In this document: positions 47,000 through 61,192 of the stretch, piece by piece
How the letters are laid out: the number at the start of each line of letters is the position of its first letter
How positions within the stretch are numbered: position 1 is the first letter of the stretch
Origin: Ziziphus jujuba
Lineage: Eukaryota > Streptophyta > Magnoliopsida > Rosales > Rhamnaceae
Reading direction: 5' to 3'
Assembly (NCBI RefSeq): GCF_031755915.1
Contig: NC_083387.1
Span: 12,979,001-13,043,000 of the forward strand
Length of the DNA stretch: 64,000 nucleotides
The notes under the pieces: generated by a model
Seen by the model: the letters and a program-made list of their open reading frames with translations, nothing else
Database searches by the model: none
What the model was told of the DNA's origin: nothing
Made by a program: the position numbers and the translations under genes

Positions 47000-49900
47000 T
47001 TACTCCAAGGGTAAGTACAATCTTCCACCATAGTTTTCGTTGAAAGATGCCTAAGAGATTGAAATAAAAGAAAACAAATCAGATATATGAGCATGGCAAG
47101 AAAAGATGACACCAAAAGACAATGACATTAAACACTTCAATGCTGTGAAACTCAAGAATAAGATTTGGAAAATGGAAAGAAAAATAATGAATTCCTTGAA
47201 ATGAACATAACAAAAGAGGACGTGCAAAGTAAATCCTGAAAATTGCAAGAATAAGTGTTGAAAAACTACTTTTAGTGGATGCAAAACAATCAAATTTTAG
47301 GTAGTCATCTGAGTTAGCTAACCAATACCACAGAAACAAGGTTCAAACTAATTCCCTCATATTTACCATAAGTAATATTTAGGTATAACTTCATTATGGA
47401 GAAAAATGGAAAAAATTTGACTTGGACAATATTTTCCAAAGACTCCCAAGACAAAATTTGCTATGTATGTGCGTGTGTGCGATCAAGGGCATAGGTGCAG
47501 ATGCACACATGTAACCATTTTCAACCTTAACTCAATCGGCATAACAGCTCAATGGTTTCAAAAACAGTGACATGTAATTACTCACCTGAAGATAAGGAAA
47601 GACATTGTCAAAAACTTGCACAAAAAATTTTGACTTTGACATGAACCTGATGCAATATCCAATACATAAAACCAAATTACTTTGTTATATGAGTAAAAAT
47701 TAATATTTTTAAAAATAAAATTTAAACAGAAATCAATAGGGAGACAAAACACTGCACCAAAACATGAATGACATTTATCCAGCACCATTACCATGAATGT
47801 ATCACGTTTTACATGCATATTTGATCCTCTACACATGCAAACCTGTTTCCTTGCAGTGCCTTACATGCAAATATAATGTTATTTGCAATTAGTCTAATCT
47901 TTTAGCTTAACAATTAGTTTCAATGACAAAAATCCAATGCTGATGTTCCTTTTAACATGCCGCCACAACTTTTAACAAGAAAACCCTATAAAATAAAAAT
48001 AAATTTAAAAATAATAGAAGCTGAAAACATCCTTGGGAAACTCACTGCAACAGCCAGTTTAAACTTAGTATTTCTTGAACTAAATGACCAATTCACACCC
48101 AAAAAAGACCCACCACCCCACGTCCCATGGATAAGCCATGCGTATGCATTTTAATCAACTTCAGTTTTGCATCAATAGGACTGTAATCTTTTCTTTTGGA
48201 AAAGACAACATCACTTTTGTTATTGACTATAATGCACAGGCAAATGCATTAGAAGATGTCATTTTACAACCGAGAGAGAGACTGAAACCTAGTTAATGCA
48301 TTATGAAATGTCATTGAATTTTCTAAATACCTTTGAAGGAGGCGGAAACAAATATAAATCTCTTCAATATCCAGCCCAATCTTTAATTCAATATACTGCT
48401 TTAGTAGTTCACACATGCAGAATAAAGCTTCATTGGAAGCATCATAGTCTGTATCTAGAAGATGTTGAGAATCCAAGACAGTATGTCTTAGTATTGAAGA
48501 TAAATTTCCACTTAACCCTGATTTATAATACATAACGGCAAGGATCTTTAATATTTCATACTTGCTCTCCTTGAACTCATCAACCCACTTTGGAGGACTC
48601 CCAATCCAAAGATTGCATTTCAAAACAGAAGTTGATTCCACATGATTATCAGTGGTCCTGTTCCCTAAGGATTCTAAAGGATGTTCTCCAAGAGAACCCA
48701 ACGCAGTATTTGAAGAGAACTCTTGCCTCCTGTGTGCAGGAATCTGCTCAAGTATGTCAACTCTCAGTTCTTCAGGCAATTGCTGCAACACTGTGGAATC
48801 AACTTGACTTAAAGAAGAAGGCATGAAATCAGTTCTCTCAAGACCTGATGTGAGATTGGAGGCAATGTGAGATCCTCCCACATATGGTATTGAAAGTATT
48901 TCTTTATGCTGCTTTTGCTTTCCCTAACAAAAGATAACAAAAGCTATATCAAATATAAAAGCCAAAATGGATGATGCACGATGTATGCATGTGAAAGGAA
49001 AACCCATCAGTGGCAAAATTCCTACTCAGAGAAAAACGGATGCACTTCAGAGGCAGAATCCATGCACAACTATCCATGTTGTACTAGATCCTTATGGAGC
49101 TAATTCCATAATCATATCCATGCTTCCAGGAGTCACATGGCAATCACAGTCACTATATGTGGATCCCCACATGCATCAGTCATTAGATTTTCCCGTATTG
49201 GGATTTCTCTTTCTGGATATTCTGTCTGCAACTGGAGCGGAACCGACAATGGTTATTTCCTTTCTTCTCAGGATATCCACATCCTCTTTTACTTCTTTAG
49301 CCTTACCTTATTCTTGTCTGCCTCCTTCCTTTCTTTCCTTCTTTTTTTGCCCCCTTGAATTTTCCCCTCTCCCATCTTTATCAGTTTTCTCTATCTATCA
49401 GCTGCTGTTTCACAGCTTCAGAGTTTTCTACTTCCATTTTATCACATATTCATCTCCGATTTACATCAATTGCATCAATTGCTTAAGAGAATTCTAACAC
49501 AATGTCAAGACCTATGAGTCAAGGAGAATCTCAGGTGGAAAGCTATCCATAATCCACATATTTTTTCTATGTTCTCTGATGGCCTAAAATTTTCCACTGG
49601 TCATATTCAAACCATTTTACTTTGTCTTCTAGATAGCCTAAAGCCATATTTCTACATTCCCTGTATTGGCTGATTAATGATGGAGGTGTTACTGATGTTT
49701 CCCGGAGAGAAGGTAGGATTAAATAACGACTTCAAGCTGTATAGAAATTAGTCAGATTACCAGTGATACAATTTTGCAACTGAATGAAGGGCATGCAAAA
49801 TCATTATACTAATGATATAATTATGCAACATACAAAGGGCAAACAAAATCATATAACATATATACAATACAGAGGATTGAATTTAAAATAATAAAAGAAA

Positions 49901-52900
49901 TTAAAAAATAAAAAATAAAAGGATTAAAAATAGGAGATACTTGTATAGAATAAGGCTTCCAAAGATTTTCACTTGATATGATTATGAGAAAAGCCACTGC
50001 CTGGTCACATGAAGTATTAACAAGAATAACTTGTGGAAGAAAGATCAAATAGGCAAAGGTTTACCTTCTCTTCTTTTGATATTTTATTTAGGGTGGCTGG
50101 ATCATAAAAAACAGGTCCCTCTGCCTCACTCATCTTACCTGAGTAAACAAAATTATTAGGTCCTAAGAATATTACATCAGCTGCTATATAATTGTCAGGT
50201 AAGGAAAATAACCTTCTTCGTGTAATAGAGCAGAACTGGTACTTTCACTATTGCCTTTACTTCTAGGAACAAAATCAACTAACTTCCCCCCATAAATTTC
50301 ATTAAGTTCAGAAAAGAGTTCTGGAGGAAGGTTCTCTACAACCCCAAAATCAAGATGGCATAAAGGTGGAATTGCTGAAACCTTGTTTGGACAAAGTCCA
50401 CTACTAGAAGAATTATTATCCACTGAATATGATGCACCAACCATATCTTCACATGACTGACCAAGAATTTCATCAGCACTAACACCCTGACAATCTGTCA
50501 AATTACACCACTAAATAATTAGAGCAAATTTAATTTGCCCTTGATCAAATCAAGATAAACAATATTTTAGCATGTTTATTATTATGTATGCAGAGATGTA
50601 CCAAGACTTGGACTAACAAGTATATATGAACAAAAATGAAAATATCAGTGACTAAATCAACCAAGTCGGAACATTATTTGCTGATGTTGAAGATTACAGA
50701 AAAGCTCACATTACCTCCAACTGGCTTGTCCTTAATTACAGAGTTAGAAATACGGGGTTTTTCCAGATTTGCTGGTGTAGATCTGAGCCACGTTTTCAAG
50801 GAGTTCTTTCCAACCCCTTCAAACCAATGAAGACAGCCAGTTTGACCATGAGAGACATGTAAAACATAATCCAGTGACAAAGTAGAGCTATAAAGCGATA
50901 AAGACAACTTCCTGTCTAGCTAAAGCCACAATTCAAAAAATGTAACATGACTTAAATCTATTGAATGGAACCACAGCTCTTCTCTAGTGAACCACATTCA
51001 ATAAAGACTACATACCTTGCTTGAAATCCACACTCTCAAGCTTGGAAGCTTGCAAGCCAATACCCCTTATTTCCTTAACATCTATGCAATGAAAAATAAC
51101 AAACAGGTCATGTAAATGTTTTGGAAACCAAACATATTACACAGTTCCTTCATTACAAAAATCATGTAATAACCTGATAACAGAACTTTTCTATTCCCAA
51201 AATATTAGTAAAATCAAAATGAGAATAAACAGCTAAAATTCAATGAATTGTTCATGCTATATAGATGATGAATCTGCAATAAGAATGATGTTCCATCACC
51301 AGCCAACGCAATTAATCTAGAAGATGAAGGACAATTACAACTAGTATTCTTTTTTTCTTTTTTCTTTCTTTCTTTTATCAAAAAAGGATTTATTTTAAAG
51401 GACTAAGAACAATTCGACCCCTTTCATGCCTTTGGAAATTGGATGTGAAGGAACTTTGCCTTTATACTGTCCCCTTTTTGAACCTGTCTACAAGGTCCTA
51501 AAGCTTTAAAGCTGCATCTTTTCATCTTAATTTATTATTTTCATTTGCTTTTCCTTGACCATATATGGTATAAAGAAAATTCTTATTATAGTTATGGCCA
51601 TATTTGTTTCCTGTACTTATAAATGCAGCCAACCTTGCTGCTGCTCCCTTATCAAAATCTTTTACTAATTTTCATTTGATCCCCTCTTTTGATGCATGTC
51701 AGAATAATTAACATCTACCATTTGTTTACCTATTGTAAGGGGGTCTACACCATGTCCTTACAAGTACTCTACATGTCATAATGCAAATAAGATACTCCAT
51801 AAGCCTAACAAAATCACCTTAGATTCTTGTACTGATGAGTTTACCCTTGATTGATAGTTCTCATTATTCCTACAATGAAATTCCCCCTCCACCCCACACC
51901 CCAAAAACAAAACTTAAAATTAAAATTCTTGCCATTCGGGTGTTGATATAATACTTTTGATTTGTTGGGAACAATAATTCCTATCTTATGTTGGAGACCT
52001 ACATAATTCCTATCTTATGTTGGGAACAATAGCACATGCCACGTCAGCATGGTTCACACCTTATGTTTCCAACATATCATCTCAATATGTATATTATAAA
52101 GCTGCTATTATGAGCATAGTTGCCCGGTTTTCAGTGGGCGTCAATCACTTATATCCGGTTGATTTGTTGGAAACTTAGTTCCCACTTATGTTGTAAACCT
52201 ACTTATGTGGTAAGTGCTAAGGGAATCATTAATTGAGGTGTCACCAATAGCACATGTTGCATCAGCATGGTTCACACCCTATGTAGGAAACATGTTGCCA
52301 ACATATCCTCTCTATATGTAAATATAAATAAATAAGAAGAGTCAAAAAGCAAAAACAATAAACAAACTAGACAAAAATAAATAAATAAATAAAAGATTTG
52401 TTTTCGGGTCTTAAAATATTGATGCTTCAGGATCTAAATAGAAATTAGATCTGCCATATCAGTATGCAAAATTCTTGCTCTCCCTTGCAAAAGATCTTCA
52501 AGTCCCAAAATTTTTAATAATGTAACTGGTAAAATACACATCAAGCTATCTAATCCTAAATTTCACTTGTAAGGTTTACCTATGTTAAAAAACCCAAACA
52601 GCTGCTTTGTTATTCTCTGAAGCACTTCCGCATCATCAGTAGCAACCGGAACCTATTATAACATGAATAACCTCCTTAGGTAAGCATGAAAGAAAAGACA
52701 GACAAAACCAGTTTTAGCATGCAATAGAGATCAACAAATATTTGTGAAGGGAAAATAAACAAGTTATTTCATATTCTACCGTAATGGAGTGGCTTAAGTT
52801 TTCACAATGTCCACAGCCCATATACTTTACAGGCTCCTCAGCATATTTGCGTCTCTTTTTAATCTACAATTATAAATCACAGATCACAACATGGCCAGTT

Positions 52901-55900
52901 TTAGGTCAAACCAAAGATCCAAGGAGTAACATAAATGAGATGTCTGCTCAAGATTTAGCATATTAAGTGCATTCCATTATTAATCATATAATACCTGAGA
53001 AATAAAAAAGGAGAACATATACCTTAAGGGTAAAAGAGCGGCCCTGCACTCCACATCCCTGCAAACGTAATGACACCTCCTTGCAAAGGCTCGAAAGGAA
53101 GTTTTGACTCTGGAAAAGTTAATGTGTTATCTCTTTGCCATCAAAAAATTAAAGAAACTATAAGCATATGTAAGTCCCTAAAAAGCATTAGAATACTAAC
53201 ATCTTTTGAATCCTTAAACCTCACGCCCCAGTTCACTTCAGCACCTATAGACTTGGTTTCCTACAAATACATTTAGACAATATGGTAGTTGTATGATTTA
53301 AACAATAATAATAATATACAGACAAAAACAACAGTAAAGAATACTTCGAACAAAAAAGCTAATCATACTGCTCAATACCCGAACAGCAAATTGCACCACA
53401 TAAATGAACAATGAACTCTTAATAATTTCAGAAATATCATACACCTTATGCTATTGCTATTGCTATTACTATTATTATTATTATTATTATTATGCTAGTA
53501 ATTGTTCACATCAAATAATACAAATAGCATGCATGTAAGCTGCAAGAAACTGAAATGGATTTGTAAGTATCTAGAAAGACTGAAAGAGTATAAATCTATC
53601 TCACGAATAAATTAAGCGGGCATACAATTACTTGATATGAGTTATGTAGTTTGCCAAACCTGAATCATCCCAACATGTCGATTATCTATGCCCCTACTAT
53701 AATTCCACAACATCTCCCCAGTTTTCATTCCAAAATCCTTTTGAAGAGTGTCCTGGATATGCCAAAAACAAGCAATAAATACTTGAACGTCTTGTATTGT
53801 TAACAAAATAGTATCTAAAATACCATTTTTTTCTAAAATATATAAGAATTCAAGTGGTAGCAGATTAGTAAACCACAAAATGTCCTCAAATCAATTACCA
53901 ATACTGTCAAGCAGGAAATTCAATGAAACACACCATATTAAGATACAGTCTCTAACAAATTGCTTGGTATAATATTCCAGAAGTAATTATTCATCTCTTC
54001 TGAACAGCAAGATACAGATATGTAAATGAAAGTCATTTACCAAAAAAAGAAAAAAAGACATATACATGAAAGTCTATATGTCTTCTGGAAAAATTGAATA
54101 CGAGTAACATGTTTAGTAAATACACATGGAAATGGGGTATACATGTCACACTGGGGATCAAGTCAATCTGAATCAGGTCCACATAAGTATTCAGATGCCA
54201 CCTACCTTACACGCCATGCATATCAGAGTTAACAAGTACTAAACTTATGCCTAAATTAAGAGCTTTAAGTCCATTGAGGCAATTACAACCATTATTACCT
54301 ACCAGGAAAAGAGAAGCTAATATATATTAAAAGTAGAAACCAACACCAGCTCACCTCCTATAAACTTCTTTTAGGAAAATTGATTTTCCAGCATGGTATT
54401 TGAGCTTGAAACCATGTGCTCAAATCCTTGCATCTGCAATCTTCTCAAACTTAAAGATTCCATATGTTACGCCTTCTACTTCCAGTTTAATAACTCTTGT
54501 TTCTCTTAGAAATTGTCTCATACACACATATCCAAACCCACATCTTCTACCTTAACAAATAATGCATCCCCGACATTCCTAATCTAACATTTAATTTTCC
54601 ACCTCTTAAAGAAAAACTCCATCTCATACTCATATTTATATGTATAAGCCCAAACATGAAGGGAGAGTTGTTTAACCCTATGTTTAGTCCACCACATATC
54701 AAGCTTATAAAAAAGAGTGATCTTCCACCTCCTGGAAGACATACTCATATTCATATATAAAAGCCTACACATGAAGGGAGAGTTATTTAACCCTATGTTT
54801 GGCCCACCACATATCATGCTTTCAAAGAAGAGTGATTTCCTAACACAGCAAACATAAAACATACAGTATTATGCATGATGAAAATGATTTACGTTTTCAT
54901 ATACACATGTAATGTAAGTTTTTCGCATACACATATAAAGTAAGTCATCATTTCACCAATCATATTGGTTCTCTAATTACCCACTTTTCACTGTTTTTTC
55001 CAATAAGTTACTCTTCATTTTCTTGTTTTCTGATTTTGAAATTTTAATCTAAATGTGTCCTTGTCTTTTGGAGGTCCTCTTGCATGGTTCCAATTACCTC
55101 AGTTATCCATTCTTCAACAGATTTTTCTTATAAATAGTTTCAAGCTCCACCTAACTTATGAATATGTACACCTTCCTGCAGCAGTTTTTTTTTTGTTTTG
55201 TTTTTTTCCCTTTAATTTTTCTTAAGCACAAAATAATGAAAGTTTAAACACATATGCTAACCAATCTTGAAACAAATGATATTAGCTACATCCTAACTTC
55301 CCCAAGCAAAGAGTAAAATTTTTTAAAGCCATTCAATATTCAAATCATCCTGTATCACATAATACCACAATTAATCATTAGAAAACATGAAATAAAGAGA
55401 ATCATGCCACAAAAAAAAAGACCTTGGACAGAATACGTAATTGCCCACATGTCTGAACATTTTTCTTTTTCAACTTCTCTTCTAGAACATGCCCTATTCC
55501 TGGAAGCTCCTTGATTGGCAGTTGGCATAAATAGTCATCCACCTACAAAACCAAATCTAATTTAATCATGAAGGAAAAATTGACAGAGCATCCACAAAAT
55601 ATCCATCCTTTGAAGTGATACTGAATGGAAGAATATTTAAAAGAGTGTCTACAACCACAAGAAAAAGTTATGAGTTAATAAAAAAAAATGTTTAAAATAT
55701 TTAAGTCATGCTTGATTTTAATACTACAGAGATTAGCACTATATAAAAATACTTGGAAGAATGTAAACAACTGCTTTGTAAGATTGCATATCTACACCAA
55801 GAACTAAGAGAATCAAGCAAACATGAGCAAAATTGAAGTGTTACATACCTTCTTAGGAGGAATATAGCACTGACCATCTGGTTTGGCAGTCCTGGTGGCA

Positions 55901-57816
55901 AGGCGAGATAATAACATATTCCCAGCTATGCCAGCACTTGCAGTGCATCCTGTAGACTCAAAAATCTCTTTTCTAATCGTCAAGGCTAAAAGCTCAGGAT
56001 CTTCACCTTCCAAATCCGTGACATCCAAGAATGCTTCATCACAGCTTACTGCCTATATGTAACATCAGCCTCAATGTCAGCAACAATAAAATTGAAAATA
56101 AAGTGTTATGTGAGAACCTGTTCCACAAGCAGACCTGAACTTTTTTGCAATGCTTGTGCAATATGTTATAAAACTGATCAGCTACCTGCAAATTTTCCAA
56201 AATACCACATAACTCCAGGAAACCCACATAACTTGCTAAAATAATATACACTGAACCTAAAACATTAATAGGCAAGTGATTTTTTCATCAGCTTAAACAA
56301 CCCTTAAAAAGAAAAATGCAATTTTCAAACAAATGTTACCTCCTCATATGCTTCAAAATTGTATGGAAAAATAACAAGGTGCGGACAAAGAGCCTTGGCA
56401 TCTCTAACAAATATTCCAGCCCTAACTCCTGACAACAAGAAGTAAAACCTTGCATAAAGAATGCAACTATCCAAAATAAATTGTACAAACAGCTGAAATT
56501 GAGATAAGCCAACGAAAACCAACCATAATCACGGGCAGGGTAGTTAGCAGATGAAATTTCAGCAGTGCCTTTCGGATTGTCAGAGTGGCATACAGCTACA
56601 GGCTTATCCTTTAATTCAGGATGGTTCCTGATGACCACTGAGACAAAAAAGCAGTCCTGCAGCATAAAATTATTTCACATTGTTACAATACAAAGTACCT
56701 AAAAATCGCAACTCACGTATGTTCATTCAGATTCCTGATTCCCATCTTTCCAAATATAATAAATTTTTCCTAGCCATAATACGTCAATAGTATTTTATTC
56801 AACCAATTCCCTACATTTTCAAACTTTCTCATCAAAAAACAGATATTTCATCGCTTTATATGGAGCATATAGAAAAAAACTAATGAGTAAATACATTTAA
56901 TCATATTTCTCCATGAAAAACTGCCTCCAGTACACGTTACTATCTAATCTATCTCAAGCATTCTTGATGACCCCTCAATTGTGCACAAGTAAGGCCCCAC
57001 TTTCTATCTCCAGTTATTGGCAGACCTAAAGCAAAGAACATTGTTAATAGGTCTTGTGTTATCTTGATATACATAGTCCACTTTCTACCTTTCTAACAAA
57101 TAAAATTTTTGGTGTTGATGATAACAAGTATATGATTATATGTGGTATGTTTTCCTCTTTTGCAGACATGTGCTTTTCCCTGTAAAATACAGAGTCCATT
57201 TTTAGGGGGAAGGGAACGAGAGAGTGAGAGAGAGAAAGAGACAGAGGATAAATAAGAAGACTGTCATTGGTTCAGGTGAATCTAATATTCCAAAAATTAA
57301 AATGACCAACTCTGTCAGAGTAGACATCAGGAACAATTAGGCACAAGAGGTAAAGGTAAACATTTGAGAGAGTTCTGAAAAATGAGTTTGGCATTGGGAG
57401 TTAAAAATTCTAATCTAGGTAGTAGTTGTTCTACTGACAGTCATCTCCATATCAATCTATCTAAAAAAGTTCTTACTTAATTGACATGAATTAGGAGTGG
57501 TTTAAAGAAACGAGAAGAAAATGACATCCATACATGCTATATCTGAAGTTGAATCAAACTCTACCATAGATGAATTTAAATAATACCATGTCAATGTGAA
57601 TAATGGAAGTCTTCTGAGAACCAGTACGATCATTAGGATTAGAATCCATATTCTTAAACCCTTTAGACAGGTTGGGAAAATGTTTACGATACCGATTTCT
57701 CCAGGTTCCTATAAAGTGCAGCCTTGAGTTCTGCAGAAACCAAGGTTCAGGAAATGAAATAAACATATACATTAGAAACATCTAGAGAGCAAAGTGATGT
57801 AAAAATTACTACCCAG

Positions 57817-57852
<36 letters not shown>

Positions 57853-59027
57853 ATATATAAACAGTTGTAAAGTCTGGAGCATGCCAATAACTAAGACCTT
57901 GAAATAATTTTCCACAAAGTCAGGATCCTTGGTTGAATGACTCCTATAAGACAATCTACTTGGTAAGCCTTTTGAATCTTGGTTGTCTGAGCAGTAACTG
58001 CTAACAGAGAGTTCATGCAAATTAGTTTGAAGCTCATCTTTCACATTACTGTCACCTTCTGCATCAAAATTACTCATCTCTACTATTTTCACTTTGCAAG
58101 ACTTTTCACTTCCTACAGTTGGTTCCTCGATCAATATATCAGTGTTTTGACACATTATATCATCAGATTCTCCACTAATTTGCTGACTGTGGAGCAGTGG
58201 TTGACCCACTTCAGGAAAACTTTCATCCTTCTGTTCACTTCCCTTAAAAGATGTATCTTCATTTTCATACTGAAGAAGAGCATCCTTAGAGACCAGGCTG
58301 TTTTTTGGAGCAAAGAAGTCCAACAACCTTGGTTGGTTATCAACAAGCTGATCAAGTTGATATGGGAACCCTAGAATCAGAAAAAAATAAGAATAACAAT
58401 CCCATGTAACCGAGACAGATCGTGCATTAAATACTTCAAATCATTGTTTCAAAAATATAAAAGAGACTACCAACCAGTACAAGTGTTCAACATAGACATA
58501 GATAGTTACATAGAAATAATGCATCAAATGAATACTCATAGTTATCTCTTGGCCAGTCTTAATTGCTTCCACCACCACATTTTATCATTAGTGTGTCATT
58601 TCTTAAGAGCCAAATTTAAATAAGTGGACCTAAAGCTAAGTTAAAAGAATGTCAAAATGAGTCCAAACAAAAACTTATCAGGAAAGAAGAACAAGAACTT
58701 ACAACTTAAGAGTTTATTAGCAGCAACTGAATCTAAAATCCAAGTGGGTTTCACCACTGGGAGCCCTCCACTGAAAGACCTGTGTTGGAACAACCCAAAG
58801 TCAACCAAAGCAATTGAAGAGGAAAAACAGAACTCCCAACTTTTATAAGCTAGTTAGAAAAAAGAAATACAAAAATGAAACACTAAATATGAACCTTATG
58901 TTCTTTATTTTACAGTCAGGAAGATTGCTGCATATAATATGTGTGACACGATATCTTGAAAAGTAATTCTCATGTCTACCACCGTACTTCAGCATATAGC
59001 CTCGCAATTCCTGAAACAACTCGTTGT

Positions 59028-59059
<32 letters not shown>

Positions 59060-60072
59060 TTAAGAAACACCACACGTAATAAACCCTCCTTGAAACAGAC
59101 AAGTATTGACAAAAATAAATTTAAGACAACTGAAAGCTGAAGCTCCATGCTTTGTTTCACCACTTACTTTCCAACCTCATTTCCCAGTTCACAACATCCA
59201 CCACCCAAAGAAAATATAAATTTAAAACCCAAAAGAAAACTAAGGGAAAGAAAGAAAGGAAACAAGAAACCTAAGTTTAGCCACGTTAGGCACATAGTTA
59301 ATTGCTTAAAATTATGAAATGAAAAATCTCATGCAGGGTCCAATTTTTTTCATTTTCACCATTCCCTTCGTTATATATGTGTGTGTGTGTACATACATAT
59401 ATATATTCTTTTTTTTTTTTATTATCACTTGTCAGTACTTAGCAACCAAACAGAAGGCAAACTATTAGTTAGAAATATAAAAAACCTGACTGGAGGGAAT
59501 CGTGAAACCGTCAACAAAGATAGAAATCCCTCGAAATATAGGCTTCTCACAACTCAATCCACTATGCGAAGAACTTGAAGCTTCGGCATCGAACTGATTA
59601 TGAAGTTTCCTATTCTTATGTACCATATAACTATATTCAATTTGACAAACAAATATAAAAATAACGCAGTCAATACACAATCCCCGAGCTAATGCATATA
59701 AAAATAAAAATCCGAAATCAAAGTAGAGTTCAATGAAAGATCTAGCTGTACTTAATAATGATTATCAAAAGAACGACAACTTTTTTTCAAATTGTTAGCA
59801 AACAAAGGCCAAAATATCCGAAAAATAAATCAGAATTTGGGGAAAAAAACAAAAAACTACCTGCCGAAATCGGAGAACGGGGACTTGCGGAAGGATGAAC
59901 GAGAAGAAGATGGAGATTTGGCGCCCCAAACGGCACCTAGGGTTTTCTGGTTGGTGTTTTTCTTGTGCTTCTTATTGTTACTGCTACTGGAAGGGTTGGA
60001 AGAAATCGAATTGAAGCTCCGCTTGGATTTCTGGCCCGTAGAGCTCGCAGAGCGAGACGAATCCAAGCTCAT
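47000..60072 (-). CDS. REV1: DNA repair protein REV1 (Y-family translesion polymerase), 23 exons
   Basis: REV1 is a nuclear deoxycytidyl transferase and scaffold for translesion synthesis. Exons read from sequence, all GT-AG and phase-consistent: 59861-60072, 59486-59630, 58895-59010, 58703-58779, 57898-58370, 57587-57730, 56524-56656, 56340-56428, 56135-56185, 55849-56052, 55423-55542, 53660-53752, 53201-53260, 53023-53109, 52780-52863, 52580-52652, 51016-51081, 50715-50816, 50213-50494, 50065-50138, 48331-48923, 47586-47646, 47000-47050. They total 3390 nt, 1129 residues, close to Arabidopsis REV1. Domains: BRCT about 100-185 (KPIFRGISIFVDGFTIPSSQ; THIICSNLPD; KPTWILDS); catalytic HIDMDCFF at 386-393 and SCDE at 483-486 (metal ligands D388, D485, E486); helix-hairpin LPGIGHVLEEKL; little finger; two ubiquitin-binding motifs near 832 (ENLPPELFSEL) and 944 (QQLPEELRVDIL); C-terminal partner-binding domain to LPLE. 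No stop or frameshift found. Confidence 0.95.
52022..52325. repeat. Direct repeats inside REV1 intron 16
   Basis: Two related stretches (about 52022-52100 and 52244-52325) share AATAGCACATG, TCAGCATGGTTCACACC, CTATGT or TTATGT, CCAACATAT and TATGTA. Together with TTGTTGGAAAC-like pieces at 51960 and 52162 they look like a small repeat inserted in the 1.5-kb intron. Confidence 0.6.
54598..54840. repeat. Tandem duplication inside REV1 intron 11
   Basis: Units of about 120-127 bp (54598-54724 and 54726-54840) share CATGAAGGGAGAGTT, TTTAACCCTATGTTT, CCACCACATATCA and AAGAGTGAT, with moderate divergence. It lies in the longest REV1 intron (53753-55422). Confidence 0.85.
57817..57851. repeat. Long homopolymer in REV1 intron 5
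   Basis: A run of about 35 A on the plus strand, which is poly(T) in the transcript direction, inside the 167-bp intron between exons 5 and 6. Such a run is expected to vary in length and to be error-prone in assembly. Confidence 0.9.
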
Positions 60073-60124
60073 TCTTTCGGGGAGCGAAAGTGTGTAAAAT
60101 ACTCTTTGTTTGCCAGTTCTGAAG

Positions 60125-60167
<43 letters not shown>

Positions 60168-61184
60168 AAAAAGTCTAATCCATTATTCAAATGAAGCGGC
60201 AAAAGCTAAACCCTTTATATTTATACATTTCGATTTCGAATACCCCCCACCTGATCGGTGGAGGTCGGTGGTGGTCACTGATTTTGTACGGTCGGATTAG
60301 TGGATCGGATGGTTTTCAATAGGCCTGAGCTTTTACTGGGCCTAATAAGGTGGCGTTTGCTGCGATGCACTGCAGGACAGGTTCAGATTAGATTGGATCG
60401 GACATAATAGAATAGTACAATTCTACATTTGGCATTGTTTCGGACTAGTAGATTAATTATCCATACAAGATAAACGATTTTGTAATTATTTAAAATAATT
60501 ATTTTTAAAAGTAAAAATATTAAATAATATATTTATAGTTAAAAAAATATTATATTTAATTAAAATTGTAAATTTGTATATTTATATTTACATACAAAAT
60601 TTTAATATATTTTTTTACACCCACTAATTATATTAGTATATAATTTTATAAATAAATTAAAATTAAATTATAATATAATATTTCATAAATAACAATTAAC
60701 TAAAAATAAAAACAATTTAATGGTATTTCCAACATAGAAAAACCAAGAAATTTAATTGAAGAAACAAATTTCCACTCAATTTACCAAAAAAACCCAAAAA
60801 AATAAATAAATAAATAAATCTTCAGAAGAATCTGTTTTATTTATTGTTTTTTATAAGAAACACTAGGTTTATTTTTAATTAATTTATCTGAATGTTTTGT
60901 GTGCTTCACGTTTTGCCCTGCAAAGCAGTAGTGAAATATAAAAACCGCAGCCATCACTTTGCTATATAAAACCATAAAGCTTATCTCATAAGCCAAAAAT
61001 GAGATAAAGAATTAATTTCTTACAACATATCATAAGTAGACAAGACAAACAAACAAAAGCAGAAGCTGCTCTCAAACAACTAAGCTGCTCTCATACAACC
61101 AAGTATATAAATTCTAGGTCCATTAACATTGTTTTACTACAACACTATACTGGACTTTTTGAACATATGACATAGAAAAACAAT
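60073..61184 (-). promoter_or_regulatory. REV1 upstream region with GA repeat
   Basis: A (GA)n tract on the minus strand (60128-60158) lies 55-90 bp upstream of the REV1 ATG, in the expected 5' UTR or core promoter. Such GA or CT tracts are common in plant promoters. No clear TATA box close by, as often seen for repair genes. The interval 60420-61180 is AT-rich and holds no gene, only the presumed 3' flank of the next gene. Confidence 0.5.
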
Positions 61185-61192
61185 CTAGTAGG

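Noticed and set aside
59857..60300. Plus-strand open frames over REV1 exon 1 and its promoter
   Set aside because: They are antisense shadows of REV1 exon 1 and of the (GA)n tract.
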